Assembly: GCA_945887855.1 (NCBI GenBank)
Contig: CAMCZP010000001.1
Span: forward strand, 62,001 to 126,000
Length of the DNA stretch: 64,000 bases
Origin: Leptospira interrogans serovar Manilae
GTDB lineage: Bacteria; Spirochaetota; Leptospiria; Leptospirales; Leptospiraceae
Direction of reading: 5' to 3'
Of the stretch, positions 1-9,050 are shown one piece after another (position 1 is the stretch's first letter; every line of letters starts with the position of its first letter). The translations under genes and the position numbers were made by a program. The notes under the pieces are model-generated. The model did not search any database. It was not told the origin of the DNA and saw nothing but the letters and a program-made list of their open reading frames with translations.

Positions 1-282
1 CATATTTACATAGATAAAAATTGCTCTGGCTCGATCTTCCGTAGACCAATCAGGTTGGATTTGATTTTTGATATTTCCAACATGCTTTTTCGCAATGTGT
101 TCCATAGTTTCACGAAACATTTCCTCCTTCCCCGAGAAATAATGGTAGAGGGTGCCTGTGGACACTCCTAAGCCGCTTGCAAGCTCGCGAATGGTGATTG
201 TATAGCCTTTATTCGCAAATAGATCAAAGCCTTTCTCTAGCAGCTCTTCTTTGTAGGTTTCATGGTTTACAATCTTTGGCAT
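1..282 (-). CDS. TetR/AcrR family transcriptional regulator (partial)
   Basis: The 94 N-terminal codons of a gene that runs off the left edge. It starts at an ATG and opens with MPKIVNHETYKEEL, then a helix-turn-helix of TetR type: TIRELASGLGVSTGTLYHYF followed by SGKEEMF. This family dimerises and represses target genes until a ligand binds the C-terminal domain, which is not in the window, so neither ligand nor target can be judged. TetR genes often repress themselves or a divergent neighbour, but the next gene (464-1297) is on the same strand. The 181 bases upstream hold no other gene and no convincing operator palindrome that I could see. Confidence 0.9.
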   Translation of the reverse strand, partial: MPKIVNHETYKEELLEKGFDLFANKGYTITIRELASGLGVSTGTLYHYFSGKEEMFRETMEHIAKKHVGNIKNQIQPDWSTEDRARAIFIYVNM

Positions 283-463
283 ATTCTTATTTATAACAAA
301 TGTTCGATATAAAATAAAAGTCAAGTATTATTTAAAAAAAATTTTGGTTTTTTATTGAGGGGTGAAGCAAAAAGAATTAGCTCCCACTAAAATAAGAGTG
401 AAAGAAGGGGGTGTAATTGAAATTTTTTAGAGGATAGTAAAATCTATATAAAGTAAAAAAAAC

Positions 464-1297
464 TTAAAGAATTTGGCTGCGTATATTTGTAATTCTACTG
501 GCAATGGAATTGATTATTTTTAGGCTCCATTTGGGGTGAAGTTGGAATACCATTTTAAAATTTTCAGGTTTGAAGACTAATGCTTTCGTGGGTGTATTTG
601 TGATAACGGTAGCTGATCTTGGGAGTCCATCAAACTGAGCCATTTCTCCAATCAACGTGGTGGCTTTGTGTTCAGCAATTTTCTTGTTTTCCCCATTAAT
701 TTCCTGAAAAACGGAAACTTCTCCTTCCACAATAATATAAAGCTCGTTAGAGAGTTCTCCCTCTTCCATCATTGTGTAATTTGCTGGGAATTCCCTTAAA
801 ATTTTTTCAGAAATTTCCAAAGGAATATTATCTGCATCAGAAAAAGAGATATTGTACAGTACCTCTTCTAGATCCTCATCTGCATCGCTCTCATCTAGGA
901 GAGTCTGAATCTTGGTTATTTTTTTATCTTTTTTTCCTTGGGAATTATGAATGCGAAGTTGTTTGCATAGATAAATAATGGAATCAAACGTAACATTGAG
1001 TTGAACTTGGAATAATAATAAAAATTCTGTTTGTGTATAGAGCAGATACTCAGAACCTGCTTTGACTGTGATTTGGTGGTCGTGAGGGGAGTGCATTAGG
1101 ACTTCTTCTAAACCAATGTAGGATAGCTCAGAATGCTTTATTTGGATTTTACGCTTATTATTGAGTGTAAGTGTTTGGAGGGCAAGACCCTTTAAGAGTA
1201 TAACTATAGTATCAATAGTTTTTTTACCCTTGAAAGTTATATCTTTTTCAGGTTTGAAAATTTCGTGATTTTTTGTAAGTAAAGATATGTCGATCAC
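464..1297 (-). CDS. Cyclic nucleotide-binding domain protein
   Basis: A 277-residue soluble protein with two CRP-like halves. The C-terminal half (about 165-277) is a good cNMP-binding domain. It has a beta-roll beginning near ISEKILREFPANYTMMEEG and a phosphate-binding cassette GEMAQFDGLPRSATV that keeps the Glu and Arg which hold ribose and phosphate in CRP and PKA. The N-terminal half (about 10-115) looks like a second beta-roll without that cassette. No DNA-binding helix-turn-helix follows, so it is more likely a signalling adaptor than a transcription factor. It starts with GTG and no strong ribosome site is seen. A class III cyclase (1670-3844) and a double-CNB protein (4089-5285) lie upstream on the same strand, so it may be an effector of that cyclase (inference). 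Confidence 0.85.
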   Translation of the reverse strand: MIDISLLTKNHEIFKPEKDITFKGKKTIDTIVILLKGLALQTLTLNNKRKIQIKHSELSYIGLEEVLMHSPHDHQITVKAGSEYLLYTQTEFLLLFQVQLNVTFDSIIYLCKQLRIHNSQGKKDKKITKIQTLLDESDADEDLEEVLYNISFSDADNIPLEISEKILREFPANYTMMEEGELSNELYIIVEGEVSVFQEINGENKKIAEHKATTLIGEMAQFDGLPRSATVITNTPTKALVFKPENFKMVFQLHPKWSLKIINSIASRITNIRSQIL

Positions 1298-1669
1298 GAA
1301 CCTATGATCTGAAGCCTCATGAGTTATGTCGATTATTTTTTAAAGAATTATAGTAAAAAATAGATGTAGCATGACAACAAAAAAAACTACAATAGAGTTA
1401 TTTCATAAATTTATATGGTATTCTATTATTAAAAATAGATCATTCAAAGTAGTTGTTATTTGAGTATTATCACTTAATTAATAATTTATCATTTGCATTA
1501 CAAATTAATACTAGTTAAAGTAAAGAAAGATGTCATACAAATTTAAGTGAATAAAGCGTAATTGATAATTTTTACTTTTTAATTTATGAGCTTTTTTCTA
1601 TTTTATTTTATGAAAAAAGCTCATAAATATGAAAAGAGTTATATAGTACTACAAAAATAACCCATGAAA
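1298..1669. other. Intergenic region, no gene seen
   Basis: This is 372 bases of very AT-rich sequence between the CNB gene and the cyclase gene. It has stops in all frames apart from a 30-codon plus-strand ORF at 1371 with no ribosome site. Its one clear feature is the 17-base perfect inverted repeat at 1582-1628. The promoter of the 464-1297 gene probably lies here, but I cannot pick out its -35/-10 boxes with confidence. Confidence 0.6.
1582..1628. repeat. 17-bp perfect inverted repeat
   Basis: Arms 1582-1598 (atttatgagcttttttc) and 1612-1628 are perfect reverse complements, separated by a 13-base AT-only loop. It lies 42 bases past the cyclase stop codon (minus strand), where a terminator would be expected. 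Neither strand has a U-tract immediately after the stem, so it is not a textbook intrinsic terminator. It could be a transcript-stabilising 3' hairpin or a protein-binding palindrome. Confidence 0.7.
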
Positions 1670-3844
1670 CTATTTTGAAAATTCTTTTAAAATCTTTTGC
1701 ATAATTTCACCGGATTCTGGTGGTACTGAAGTATAATTAATTCTAAATTGGCTGGGAGATTTTCCAATAACCTTGATTACTTTAGCATAAAGGTCTGTTT
1801 TATAAAATTGACCTTTGATGCGAAGGCTGGTGATTTTTAGGTTATCTAGCTTTTCTACATCTATTTCAGCTCCAACTATAGTTTCTTCCATTCCAAAATC
1901 ATTGATTTTACCTACATAGAGGTCATTGCTTGCATGTTTTCCTGCTAGAACAGTAAATTCCATTTCAAGGGTTTCTTTTAGAGAGGTGAGAGGAAGATCC
2001 TTCTTTTCTGGAAGGAATACATTAAATGAACCCCCAATTCCACCAACTAATGAGATTGTAATTGTATTGTTTACTCCCTTTGGAGTAACATCCATTTGGT
2101 CATCAATTCTTAGAAGTCCATTGCAAGCTTCGACGGTAGCGGGAGAGATGTAAGTCTGTCCTCCAGTGGTGTACGACTCAATTCTGGAAGTTAGGTTAAC
2201 GTTTTTACCAACTACACCATACTTCATTCTCCTGGAAGATCCAATATTACCGACTACGATATCTCCTGTATTGATACCAATTCCCATAGAAACTTCCGGG
2301 TAGCCTGCCTCTTTGTTTCGTTTATTCACTTCTGCCATTGCAACCTGCATTTCAATTGCACAGGCAACAGCCCTTTGGGCATCGTCTGGTCTCTGGACTG
2401 GTGCACCGAAAATTACCAATATGGCATCCCCAATAAACTCATCAATGGTCCCATTGTACTTCATTATAATTTCGGTCATAACATCTAAATAAATATTAAT
2501 CATATTTACCACGCTCTCTGCAGGTAACCTTTCACCAATGGAGGTAAACCCCCTGAGGTCAGTCATCATAATGGTTGCAACTCTCTTATCTCCTCCTAAT
2601 TGCATACCGGCAGGGCTTTCTAAAATTGTAGAAACAATTTCATCTGAAAGGTACTTTCCAAAAGTCTCCTTAATAAAACGACTTTTCATATCCAATGACT
2701 TTTTGATTTGTAAAAGAATTCCACCTAAAATCATAGCACCCAAAAGAATAGCAATTGAGATACCTATTAAAAGATTATTTGTTTTCTTGATTGGTCCAAT
2801 GAGATCGTCTTCTGGTACTACAAGCCCTATAGTCCAATCTTTATTAAATTCTTCTTTTTTGAATCTTCTAAATGATGCTATGTATTTTACACCATCCACA
2901 TCAATTGTAAATTTGCTCTGTGATTTATCTTTTAGATGTTCTTTGTAGGATTCAATAACATGATTAGCATTTTCTAATTTATAAATAGAACGTGGAATCA
3001 GTTTTTTGGTTTCTTTATCTTCGATCATAGGTACTTCAGGATCTGGGTAAGCTATAATTTCTGATTTATCATTTACGATAAAAATAATACTGGACTCACC
3101 TATACTTTTTTCTTTGAGATCATCTTTAAGTTTTTTTAGAAATTCAGAAATATTTCTCAAAGGGATATCTAATCCAAAAATTCCCAAAAGCTTTTTTTCT
3201 TTAGTATAAACAGGTGAAGAAGCTGTAAGACCGGGTGACTTATCGGTAGCAAAAATGTATACATCTGTCCAAAATAATTCTTTTGCTTCTTTTGCTCCTT
3301 GGTACCAAGGTCTGGTTCGAGGATCGTATTTATCTTTAGGATCTTCTATTTCTGAGATTGTGCCATTTTTATCTCTATGCTTCCATTTTACAGATACATT
3401 ATCTCCAGTACGACGGATTAGTTTAGTGGAAATGGTACCATCTTGTTCCCTCTTTTGCATAAGGAAATTTCCATCTTCATCACCAATTTCAAAATTTAGG
3501 AGTTGGCTATGAAGAGTTAAAACATTCATCATCAAAGAATCCAATCTAGTGTTGTTTTCTAATGCCCCTAAGCCCTCACCTGAGATACGTGAACTCAACT
3601 CTGTCATATCTACAGCAGTCATTAAATAGTTTTTAGACTCCTGGAATACAAGCTGATTGATCTCATCAATTACCTCACCAGAGAGGGATTCGATTGCTTT
3701 TTTATTATTAACGTAGCTATAGCCCGAGACTAGCATCACTGCTAATACCAGAATACTTAAACTGAAGAAAATGATTTCAAAACTTCTATTTTCTCCCCCG
3801 GTTATGGCGGAAACATCTGATTTATTATTTTTTGAGAATATCAT
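1670..3844 (-). CDS. dCache-domain class III adenylate/guanylate cyclase
   Basis: A membrane receptor cyclase of about 724 residues. A first membrane helix (about 25-45) is followed by an extracytoplasmic dCache sensor (about 60-350) with the typical DPRTRPWY..A motif. A second membrane helix (about 360-380) leads to a class III cyclase domain (about 420-600). Metal-binding aspartates are visible in MTDLRGFTS and FIGDAILVIFGAP, and the transition-state Asn/Arg in VNLTSRIES. The base-recognising Lys of adenylyl cyclases is Glu here (TIDEFIGD) and the partner Asp/Thr position is Gly (KYGVVGKNVN), which points to GTP rather than ATP. A C-terminal region of about 120 residues is PilZ-like in pattern (weak). 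The ATG at 3844 is preceded by GGA. A TTG at 3868 preceded by AAGG is an alternative start. CNB-domain genes lie on both sides. Confidence 0.92.
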   Translation of the reverse strand: MIFSKNNKSDVSAITGGENRSFEIIFFSLSILVLAVMLVSGYSYVNNKKAIESLSGEVIDEINQLVFQESKNYLMTAVDMTELSSRISGEGLGALENNTRLDSLMMNVLTLHSQLLNFEIGDEDGNFLMQKREQDGTISTKLIRRTGDNVSVKWKHRDKNGTISEIEDPKDKYDPRTRPWYQGAKEAKELFWTDVYIFATDKSPGLTASSPVYTKEKKLLGIFGLDIPLRNISEFLKKLKDDLKEKSIGESSIIFIVNDKSEIIAYPDPEVPMIEDKETKKLIPRSIYKLENANHVIESYKEHLKDKSQSKFTIDVDGVKYIASFRRFKKEEFNKDWTIGLVVPEDDLIGPIKKTNNLLIGISIAILLGAMILGGILLQIKKSLDMKSRFIKETFGKYLSDEIVSTILESPAGMQLGGDKRVATIMMTDLRGFTSIGERLPAESVVNMINIYLDVMTEIIMKYNGTIDEFIGDAILVIFGAPVQRPDDAQRAVACAIEMQVAMAEVNKRNKEAGYPEVSMGIGINTGDIVVGNIGSSRRMKYGVVGKNVNLTSRIESYTTGGQTYISPATVEACNGLLRIDDQMDVTPKGVNNTITISLVGGIGGSFNVFLPEKKDLPLTSLKETLEMEFTVLAGKHASNDLYVGKINDFGMEETIVGAEIDVEKLDNLKITSLRIKGQFYKTDLYAKVIKVIGKSPSQFRINYTSVPPESGEIMQKILKEFSK

Positions 3845-4088
3845 CTTTATTTTTCCAAAAGTATACAATTTAACCTTAAGATTTAAAGGTATCCAAGAGC
3901 CTTTTCTGAAAATCTAAAAGTTTTATAGTATTAAACTAAAAAATAAATTATGAGTCAACTCATAAAATTTCGTAATAAAAAATAGAAAAGGATTGTCTTT
4001 CAAATGAAAAAATGGTTAGTTTTGATTCCAAAGAAATAAAAAAGTACCAGAAACTGAAAATAATAAAGAAAAATTTCTTGTAAATTCT

Positions 4089-5285
4089 TTATTTATTAAA
4101 TTTACTTATTAAATACTTTGTTCTCAATGCCCCAACTTGTCTCGCAAGTTGTTGCATATCTAAACAGACTATATTGTTTTTATCTATCTTTAAAAATTTG
4201 TTTGCAGCTAAAAAAGTGGTTTCTGCTTTATCAACTTTTTCTTCGAGAATTATCATATTCATTACGTCTGAAAAACTCAAATTGAAAGTATAGGTTTGAG
4301 AAGGAGTGATTTCAGTTTTAGTTCTTTCAAAGTTTACATATAGCATATCTAGAATCTTTGAATTCAAATCAGGAAAATATGTGTTTAGCATGAGTTTATT
4401 AGAAGTCCAAATTCTATCGGCGAGCAATGCAATGGTCTTGGTCATGAGTTGGGGTTCTTTTTGGGTCATGAGTTCAAAATTTGTTCTGTTGATCACTAGT
4501 AATTCCGTTTCTTCTAGGGCAACAGCTGTAGCAGATCTATTTTTATTTTCAAGCAGAGCCATTTCACCAAAAACATCACCAGGTTTCATGATAAATAGCT
4601 GGACATCTTTATTTTCTACAATCCTTGAGATACGAACTTTCCCTTTCTTTAAAATATAAACTTCATTGGGGGGCTCGTTTTCACAAAAAATAACTTCTCC
4701 ATCATCAAAGTTTTGTACTACACCAGATTTTTTATTAAACTCAAGGGTTGATTCTAGTTGATTCAATTTTTCTCTAGCAGCTTCTCCTGTCTTACTTTCA
4801 GGAACATAGTGGTTGATACATTTATACATATAAGTAGCTAATCTATTCCTGTGTAGTTCAATATATGTTTCTGCAATATTTAAGAGGGTTCTAAAATTTT
4901 CATCTTCCCCTTCGACTGGGTTTCTAAAATCAACATTTCTTTCATTGAATATTCTCAATTTTTTTGAGAATGATCGTATAATTTTATTGGCCAGAGATGG
5001 ATTATTTTTTACCAAATCAGCAAATTTTGAATGTTTTATGGAAATAACAACTGCTGGGGTGATCGTAACTGCTGTTTCTAGTTGTGGAAGTTGAGTCATA
5101 GATCCCACCACTCCAAAGAAGTCTCCGGGACCCAAAGTTTCTACATGTTTTTCGCTGGAGACTGGAAATTTTTTGATTAAATTAACATGTCCTTCTTTGA
5201 TAATAAAGAAATCTTCAGCCTTAGTTTCTCCTTCGAGGATTATATAAGCATTTCTTTGGTATTTATGTAAAGTGTATAACTGCAT
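4089..5285 (-). CDS. Tandem cyclic nucleotide-binding domain protein
   Basis: A 398-residue soluble protein with two CNB beta-rolls. The first (about 1-120) has GPGDFFGVVGSM...LPQLETAVTI, so the cassette Glu and Arg are replaced by Val and Glu and it probably cannot hold a cyclic nucleotide. The second (about 190-300) is canonical: PGDVFGEMALLENKNRSATAVAL. The C-terminal 90 residues are helical and end in a segment that could be a winged helix, but no clear recognition helix is visible. The ATG start has AGGA about 10 bases upstream. It is the first gene of a same-strand series with the class III cyclase downstream. A small palindrome (ttatgag/ctcataa, 3948-3965) sits between the two genes. 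It is likely a cNMP effector or scaffold (inference). Confidence 0.88.
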   Translation of the reverse strand: MQLYTLHKYQRNAYIILEGETKAEDFFIIKEGHVNLIKKFPVSSEKHVETLGPGDFFGVVGSMTQLPQLETAVTITPAVVISIKHSKFADLVKNNPSLANKIIRSFSKKLRIFNERNVDFRNPVEGEDENFRTLLNIAETYIELHRNRLATYMYKCINHYVPESKTGEAAREKLNQLESTLEFNKKSGVVQNFDDGEVIFCENEPPNEVYILKKGKVRISRIVENKDVQLFIMKPGDVFGEMALLENKNRSATAVALEETELLVINRTNFELMTQKEPQLMTKTIALLADRIWTSNKLMLNTYFPDLNSKILDMLYVNFERTKTEITPSQTYTFNLSFSDVMNMIILEEKVDKAETTFLAANKFLKIDKNNIVCLDMQQLARQVGALRTKYLISKFNK

Positions 5286-5608
5286 GGTTTATAATCCTAT
5301 TTCTAATTTTAAAGACTAAGTAAACTAAATATTATTGTAGTACAAAAAAGATAAATGAAATTACAGCAAAAAATTTTTAGCTATTCTTTAATGGCATACG
5401 AACAATAAAAAAAATAATTTATTCAAAAAAATTTTATTTTTTTTGAATACCTATTACCTGTACATATAATCGAAAATTTATCTATATAACTTTACAAAGT
5501 TCTACTTTATGTCACACTTAATATGGCTAAATGAGGATAAATATAAGTTGGGATAGACTTTTCAGGGAAATCCCTCAGTGAGAATTTCAGAATTTGAAGA
5601 AATTGGTT
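5286..5608. other. Intergenic region, no gene seen
   Basis: This is 323 AT-rich bases between two minus-strand genes, without any ORF of note. It holds the terminator-like hairpin at 5420-5449 and presumably the promoter of the tandem CNB gene. I could not identify that promoter. Confidence 0.6.
5420..5449 (-). terminator. Putative intrinsic terminator of the Pro/Gln-rich protein gene
   Basis: Arms tattcaaaaaaa (5420-5431) and tttttttgaata (5438-5449) pair over 12 bases around a 6-base loop. On the minus strand the hairpin is followed by a T-rich run (complement of 5400-5419), as expected of a rho-independent terminator. The stem is almost all A-T, so it is weak, and it lies 160 bases past the stop codon. 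Confidence 0.4.
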
Positions 5609-7624
5609 TTAACCACCTTTGCTCATAATGAATTTTTCTAGGAATTCGGTGATATCTGTGATATTACGGTTAATCATTAATTTTAATTCAGGTGGTATGT
5701 TCTGTGATCTAACTACGCGATAATAATTGAGAGCATTTTTGAGCATTTTGCGTCGTGCAAACTCTTGGGCTTTCATAAGCATTGGTTTGTATTTGTAATA
5801 GGAATACTCCATAATGCTATAATTTTTTGATAGTCTAAAAGAATGCGGTATTTTACTAAAATCAAATGTCAGTGTTAAGAAGGGAGCATCATCTACCTCT
5901 GGAGGCTTTAATTCCAGTATACCATGCATAATTCTTTCTGGTTCTGGAGGCTCTTGGCTTTCTGTTTGGATTTCTGGAATAGACACTTCAGGTCTATTCT
6001 CCATAGCTTCTTCTATTTTTTCATCAGCAACGGGGGAATCAATTATATTGATATCTCTATCTACAAAGTTATCTTCATCATCCTCAGTCTCCCGATTTCG
6101 TACCGAGGTATCCCTGGGATTGGGTAAATTTATTTTAAAAATTTCATGGACTTGCGCGTCTTTCTCTGTGGGAAAGAGAACATCTCTGGTTTGTAAGCCT
6201 TCTTCGGCAGGTAAGGATTGTTCCCCTTTTTCCAGGGACATGCTACGTTTGGGAGCATCTCTAAAACTATCATAGGAGATAACCACTGGATCGGGAAGAT
6301 TGATCTTGGGAAGGGTTCCCTCTGCAAACTCCTCATTTGCAGGTTTTTTTTCTATACTTTCCGCAGGTGTGGGCTGTGGAGCCTCGGAGGTCAGCTTATT
6401 TTGGTCCTGCTCGGGAGAGGGTGGAATAACTCCTTTTTCAATGCTATCATTCCAATCAGATACAAACTCATCTCGTTTATCTAATAGATTATCATTTCTT
6501 CTTTCCTGATCCCTTCTATCATTTTCAACAGGAGTATCTTCTTTTCTACGTTCACTTCCGGATCGTCTATCTCGAAGTGGAAGATCTTTTAAGTCCTGCC
6601 AATCTTTTCTATTGTAAAGATCCTCTAAAATTTCTAGGCGATTTAAGATCCCATCCGGCAGAGGAGCACCAGAGGGAAGTTCTGGATAATTGATCGATTG
6701 TCCCGGTGGCTGAGAGATAGGGGAGAAGGGAGGGGGAGGATTTTGGAAGCCTACAGGGGCTTGGTTTTGGTTCTCTGATCCGGGAGCTTGTGGACTCGTC
6801 TTATCAGATGGAGCTAAATTTGGGGGATAAGAAGGTTGTTGGGGCTGAGCATCCATTCCTTGTGGGATTTGTTGTGGAAAGCCCATTCCTTGGGGAGTAT
6901 AAGGCTGTTGGCCTGGAGATATTGGGCTCTGGGGATTAAATTGCTGTGGCGGAACATCCATTCCCTGTGGGTACCCTTGAGATGGTTGACTGCCCATTCC
7001 CCCTTGCGGATTACCGGGTGGTTGGTACGGAGCATCCCCTTGTTGTTGCGGTGGAGGGGATGGTTGGGGGAAGTTTCCTCCCATGTCCTGAGGATATGGT
7101 TGTTGGGGAGGATTAAAAGGAGGAGGTTCCTGTGTTGGGGGTTCTTGGGGAAGTCTGGAAACTTCTGGAAGCTCTTGTCTTTGTCGGTCGTTTGCTTCCG
7201 GTGGTTGGGATTGCTTTGGAGTTTTGTCCTGCTGATTTTGTAGATTTTGTGATAGCTCGGATACTACATTTGAGAGATCCCTTAAAACCTTGCTGAAATT
7301 TAGCTTATTTGCACCACGACTTGTAGGTATTTGTTTAGGAGGGGCTTGGGTCTCCCTTTTTTTATAGGAGTTCCCAACTAGTTCAATGATTTCCTTGATT
7401 TTTTCAGATGCTTCTGGATCTTTTATCCTCTGAAGCGTCCTACCATAGATTTCTAGGGCACTTTTTAAATTGCCTTTTTTTGCCATTGATTCTGCGTTTT
7501 GGAGCTGTCTCTTATGAATTTGGTTCAAATGAGAAGTCCCTAAAATTTCATCAGGAGAATAGGGGGGCGAGATACTTTCTATCTGCAGATCAGTCTGGTT
7601 TTGCTCATTCTCTTCTTGTGCCAA
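5609..7624 (-). CDS. Pro/Gln-rich low-complexity protein with TPR-like ends
   Basis: A 671-residue protein with no family I recognise. Residues about 35-90 form a helical TPR-like unit (AESMAKKGNLKSALEIYGRTL). About 130-320 is low complexity dominated by Pro, Gln, Gly and Met, with reiterated PQGM, QQPY and PPQ units. About 350-385 is a charged RRSGSERRK...DRRDQERRN stretch. An acidic linker follows, and the last 60 residues form another helical unit (AQEFARRKMLKNALNYYRVV). No signal peptide is seen, so it is probably cytoplasmic. The TTG start is well supported by AGGAG eight bases upstream. The architecture suggests a scaffold with two folded caps joined by a flexible tether (inference). 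Confidence 0.75.
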   Translation of the reverse strand: MAQEENEQNQTDLQIESISPPYSPDEILGTSHLNQIHKRQLQNAESMAKKGNLKSALEIYGRTLQRIKDPEASEKIKEIIELVGNSYKKRETQAPPKQIPTSRGANKLNFSKVLRDLSNVVSELSQNLQNQQDKTPKQSQPPEANDRQRQELPEVSRLPQEPPTQEPPPFNPPQQPYPQDMGGNFPQPSPPPQQQGDAPYQPPGNPQGGMGSQPSQGYPQGMDVPPQQFNPQSPISPGQQPYTPQGMGFPQQIPQGMDAQPQQPSYPPNLAPSDKTSPQAPGSENQNQAPVGFQNPPPPFSPISQPPGQSINYPELPSGAPLPDGILNRLEILEDLYNRKDWQDLKDLPLRDRRSGSERRKEDTPVENDRRDQERRNDNLLDKRDEFVSDWNDSIEKGVIPPSPEQDQNKLTSEAPQPTPAESIEKKPANEEFAEGTLPKINLPDPVVISYDSFRDAPKRSMSLEKGEQSLPAEEGLQTRDVLFPTEKDAQVHEIFKINLPNPRDTSVRNRETEDDEDNFVDRDINIIDSPVADEKIEEAMENRPEVSIPEIQTESQEPPEPERIMHGILELKPPEVDDAPFLTLTFDFSKIPHSFRLSKNYSIMEYSYYKYKPMLMKAQEFARRKMLKNALNYYRVVRSQNIPPELKLMINRNITDITEFLEKFIMSKGG

Positions 7625-7793
7625 TTCGCTATCTCCTGTATTATTTTCGACAACCTAAACTTTTGCTCTGTTAAATTTAATGGAAGAGTATTATTTATTT
7701 CCGATATATAGAAGGATAAGTGTCAGGGAGAGCAATGGTTTTTAACCTAATTTCTGTTTGACAAAATGATGTAAGAATGGATTTCTAACAGCT

Positions 7794-8198
7794 ATGAAGT
7801 CAGCACCCAAAAAAAATATAAGCTTTGGTTCAAGTCTAGATAATGAGGACGGACTTCAACTCAAAATTACATTTGATGAGGACACAAAAACCGCTTATGG
7901 CGATTATACATGTCCTGCAAAATTTCAGGGTCATCCCGACATGATACATCCTGGAATCATTGCTACTATCTTAGATGAAATTATGGCAAAAATCAATGAA
8001 GCCATGAATTTTGAAACTGTCACAGGTGAGTTGACTGTGCGCTATTTACAGCCTGCTTTTACAAATGAACCACTTCATCTCAGGGGTTGGTTTGTTAAGA
8101 AGAATAAAAAAGTAATTGAGAACCGGGCTGAAATAGAAAATGAAATTGGAAAAATAGTTGCTCGTGGAAAAGGCAAGTATTTAGAATCTGGAGATTAA
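7794..8198 (+). CDS. Hotdog-fold thioesterase (PaaI/THEM4-like)
   Basis: A 134-residue single-domain protein of hotdog-thioesterase size. The central helix region reads [22 protein letters not shown], matching the PaaI/THEM4 pattern FxGxxxxxHGGxxxTxxD with the presumed catalytic Asp at the end. It is followed by the usual strand [14 protein letters not shown]. Members hydrolyse acyl-CoA or acyl-ACP thioesters in the cytoplasm, and the substrate cannot be told from sequence. It is a single gene on the plus strand, divergent from 5609-7624, with the tRNA-Leu gene starting 12 bases after its stop. A TTGACA lies at 7758-7763, but I see no matching -10 box at the right spacing. Confidence 0.85.
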   Translation: MKSAPKKNISFGSSLDNEDGLQLKITFDEDTKTAYGDYTCPAKFQGHPDMIHPGIIATILDEIMAKINEAMNFETVTGELTVRYLQPAFTNEPLHLRGWFVKKNKKVIENRAEIENEIGKIVARGKGKYLESGD

Positions 8199-8210
8199 CT
8201 GAAATAATAA

Positions 8211-8294
<84 letters not shown>

Positions 8295-9050
8295 TTACAT
8301 ATTCTCTTGTTTAGCTTTCTCAAAAAAAGACTTTTCCACTATATCAATTCCTTTTAAAACTGTTTCAATATCTTCCTTTATCAATGAACTAAAAAGTTCT
8401 TTTCCCTTCTCAATAATTCCATAACCCAATCTAATCCCATCTACTTCTTCGGTTGTATAAATATTTTTTTTCGATTCCATTTTTTCAATAACATGTAGCA
8501 TTACATCCTGTACTTTTATTAGCAATTCTTGGTTGGAGAGTATTTCAAAAAGTTTAACAACTTGGTGTCTGAACTCATCGGCATCTGCTTGGGGTATTTT
8601 TGCAAGAAGTGAGTTGAAAACCTTTTCTTCAGAGATATCTATTCCCTTTGCAATTAAAGGCAAGGAGGCATCATATAGCTCTTTTTCAAATCTATGTGCT
8701 GCCAGATAGCTTCGTAGTGCATTCATACCTGCTTGTAATGCACTGAAGAGCATCTTCCCAAATTTCATAACAGCATATGGTATGTTTCCTAAGACTCCCA
8801 TAAGCTTTGAAGGTGAATGTACAAAATTGCTTAAGGAAGCAAAGGCATTATCAAGTTTTAACCTATCTTCTAGGGGTGGATACAGAAGTTCTAAGAAATA
8901 TTTTACAAGCTTATCTATAGTAGTACGATCGACCTTGGATAATTCGGGGAATTTTTTTATATTTTCCTCACTGTATCTCAAGAGTAGAGATTTTCTATAG
9001 GCATCTATTATTAGATTAAAATTTTTTTCCTGAAGAAGTGAATCTTTCAT
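8295..9050 (-). CDS. Conserved hypothetical helical protein
   Basis: 251 residues, no recognised domain. The protein appears all-alpha, without a signal peptide. A central semi-hydrophobic stretch (about 85-115, LMGVLGNIPYAVMKFGKMLFSALQ) could be amphipathic. The ATG overlaps the stop of the upstream amidase gene (ATGA, 9047-9050), so the two are translationally coupled and probably work together, perhaps at the envelope. Its stop codon abuts the tRNA-Leu 3' end. Confidence 0.75.
   Translation of the reverse strand: MKDSLLQEKNFNLIIDAYRKSLLLRYSEENIKKFPELSKVDRTTIDKLVKYFLELLYPPLEDRLKLDNAFASLSNFVHSPSKLMGVLGNIPYAVMKFGKMLFSALQAGMNALRSYLAAHRFEKELYDASLPLIAKGIDISEEKVFNSLLAKIPQADADEFRHQVVKLFEILSNQELLIKVQDVMLHVIEKMESKKNIYTTEEVDGIRLGYGIIEKGKELFSSLIKEDIETVLKGIDIVEKSFFEKAKQENM

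Noticed and set aside
1371..1463. 30-codon plus-strand ORF in the 1298-1669 gap
   Set aside because: No ribosome site, A/T-driven composition, and no recognisable sequence.
7758..7763. TTGACA before the thioesterase gene as a -35 box
   Set aside because: No TATAAT-like -10 at 16-18 bases, and the transcript would start almost on the ATG.
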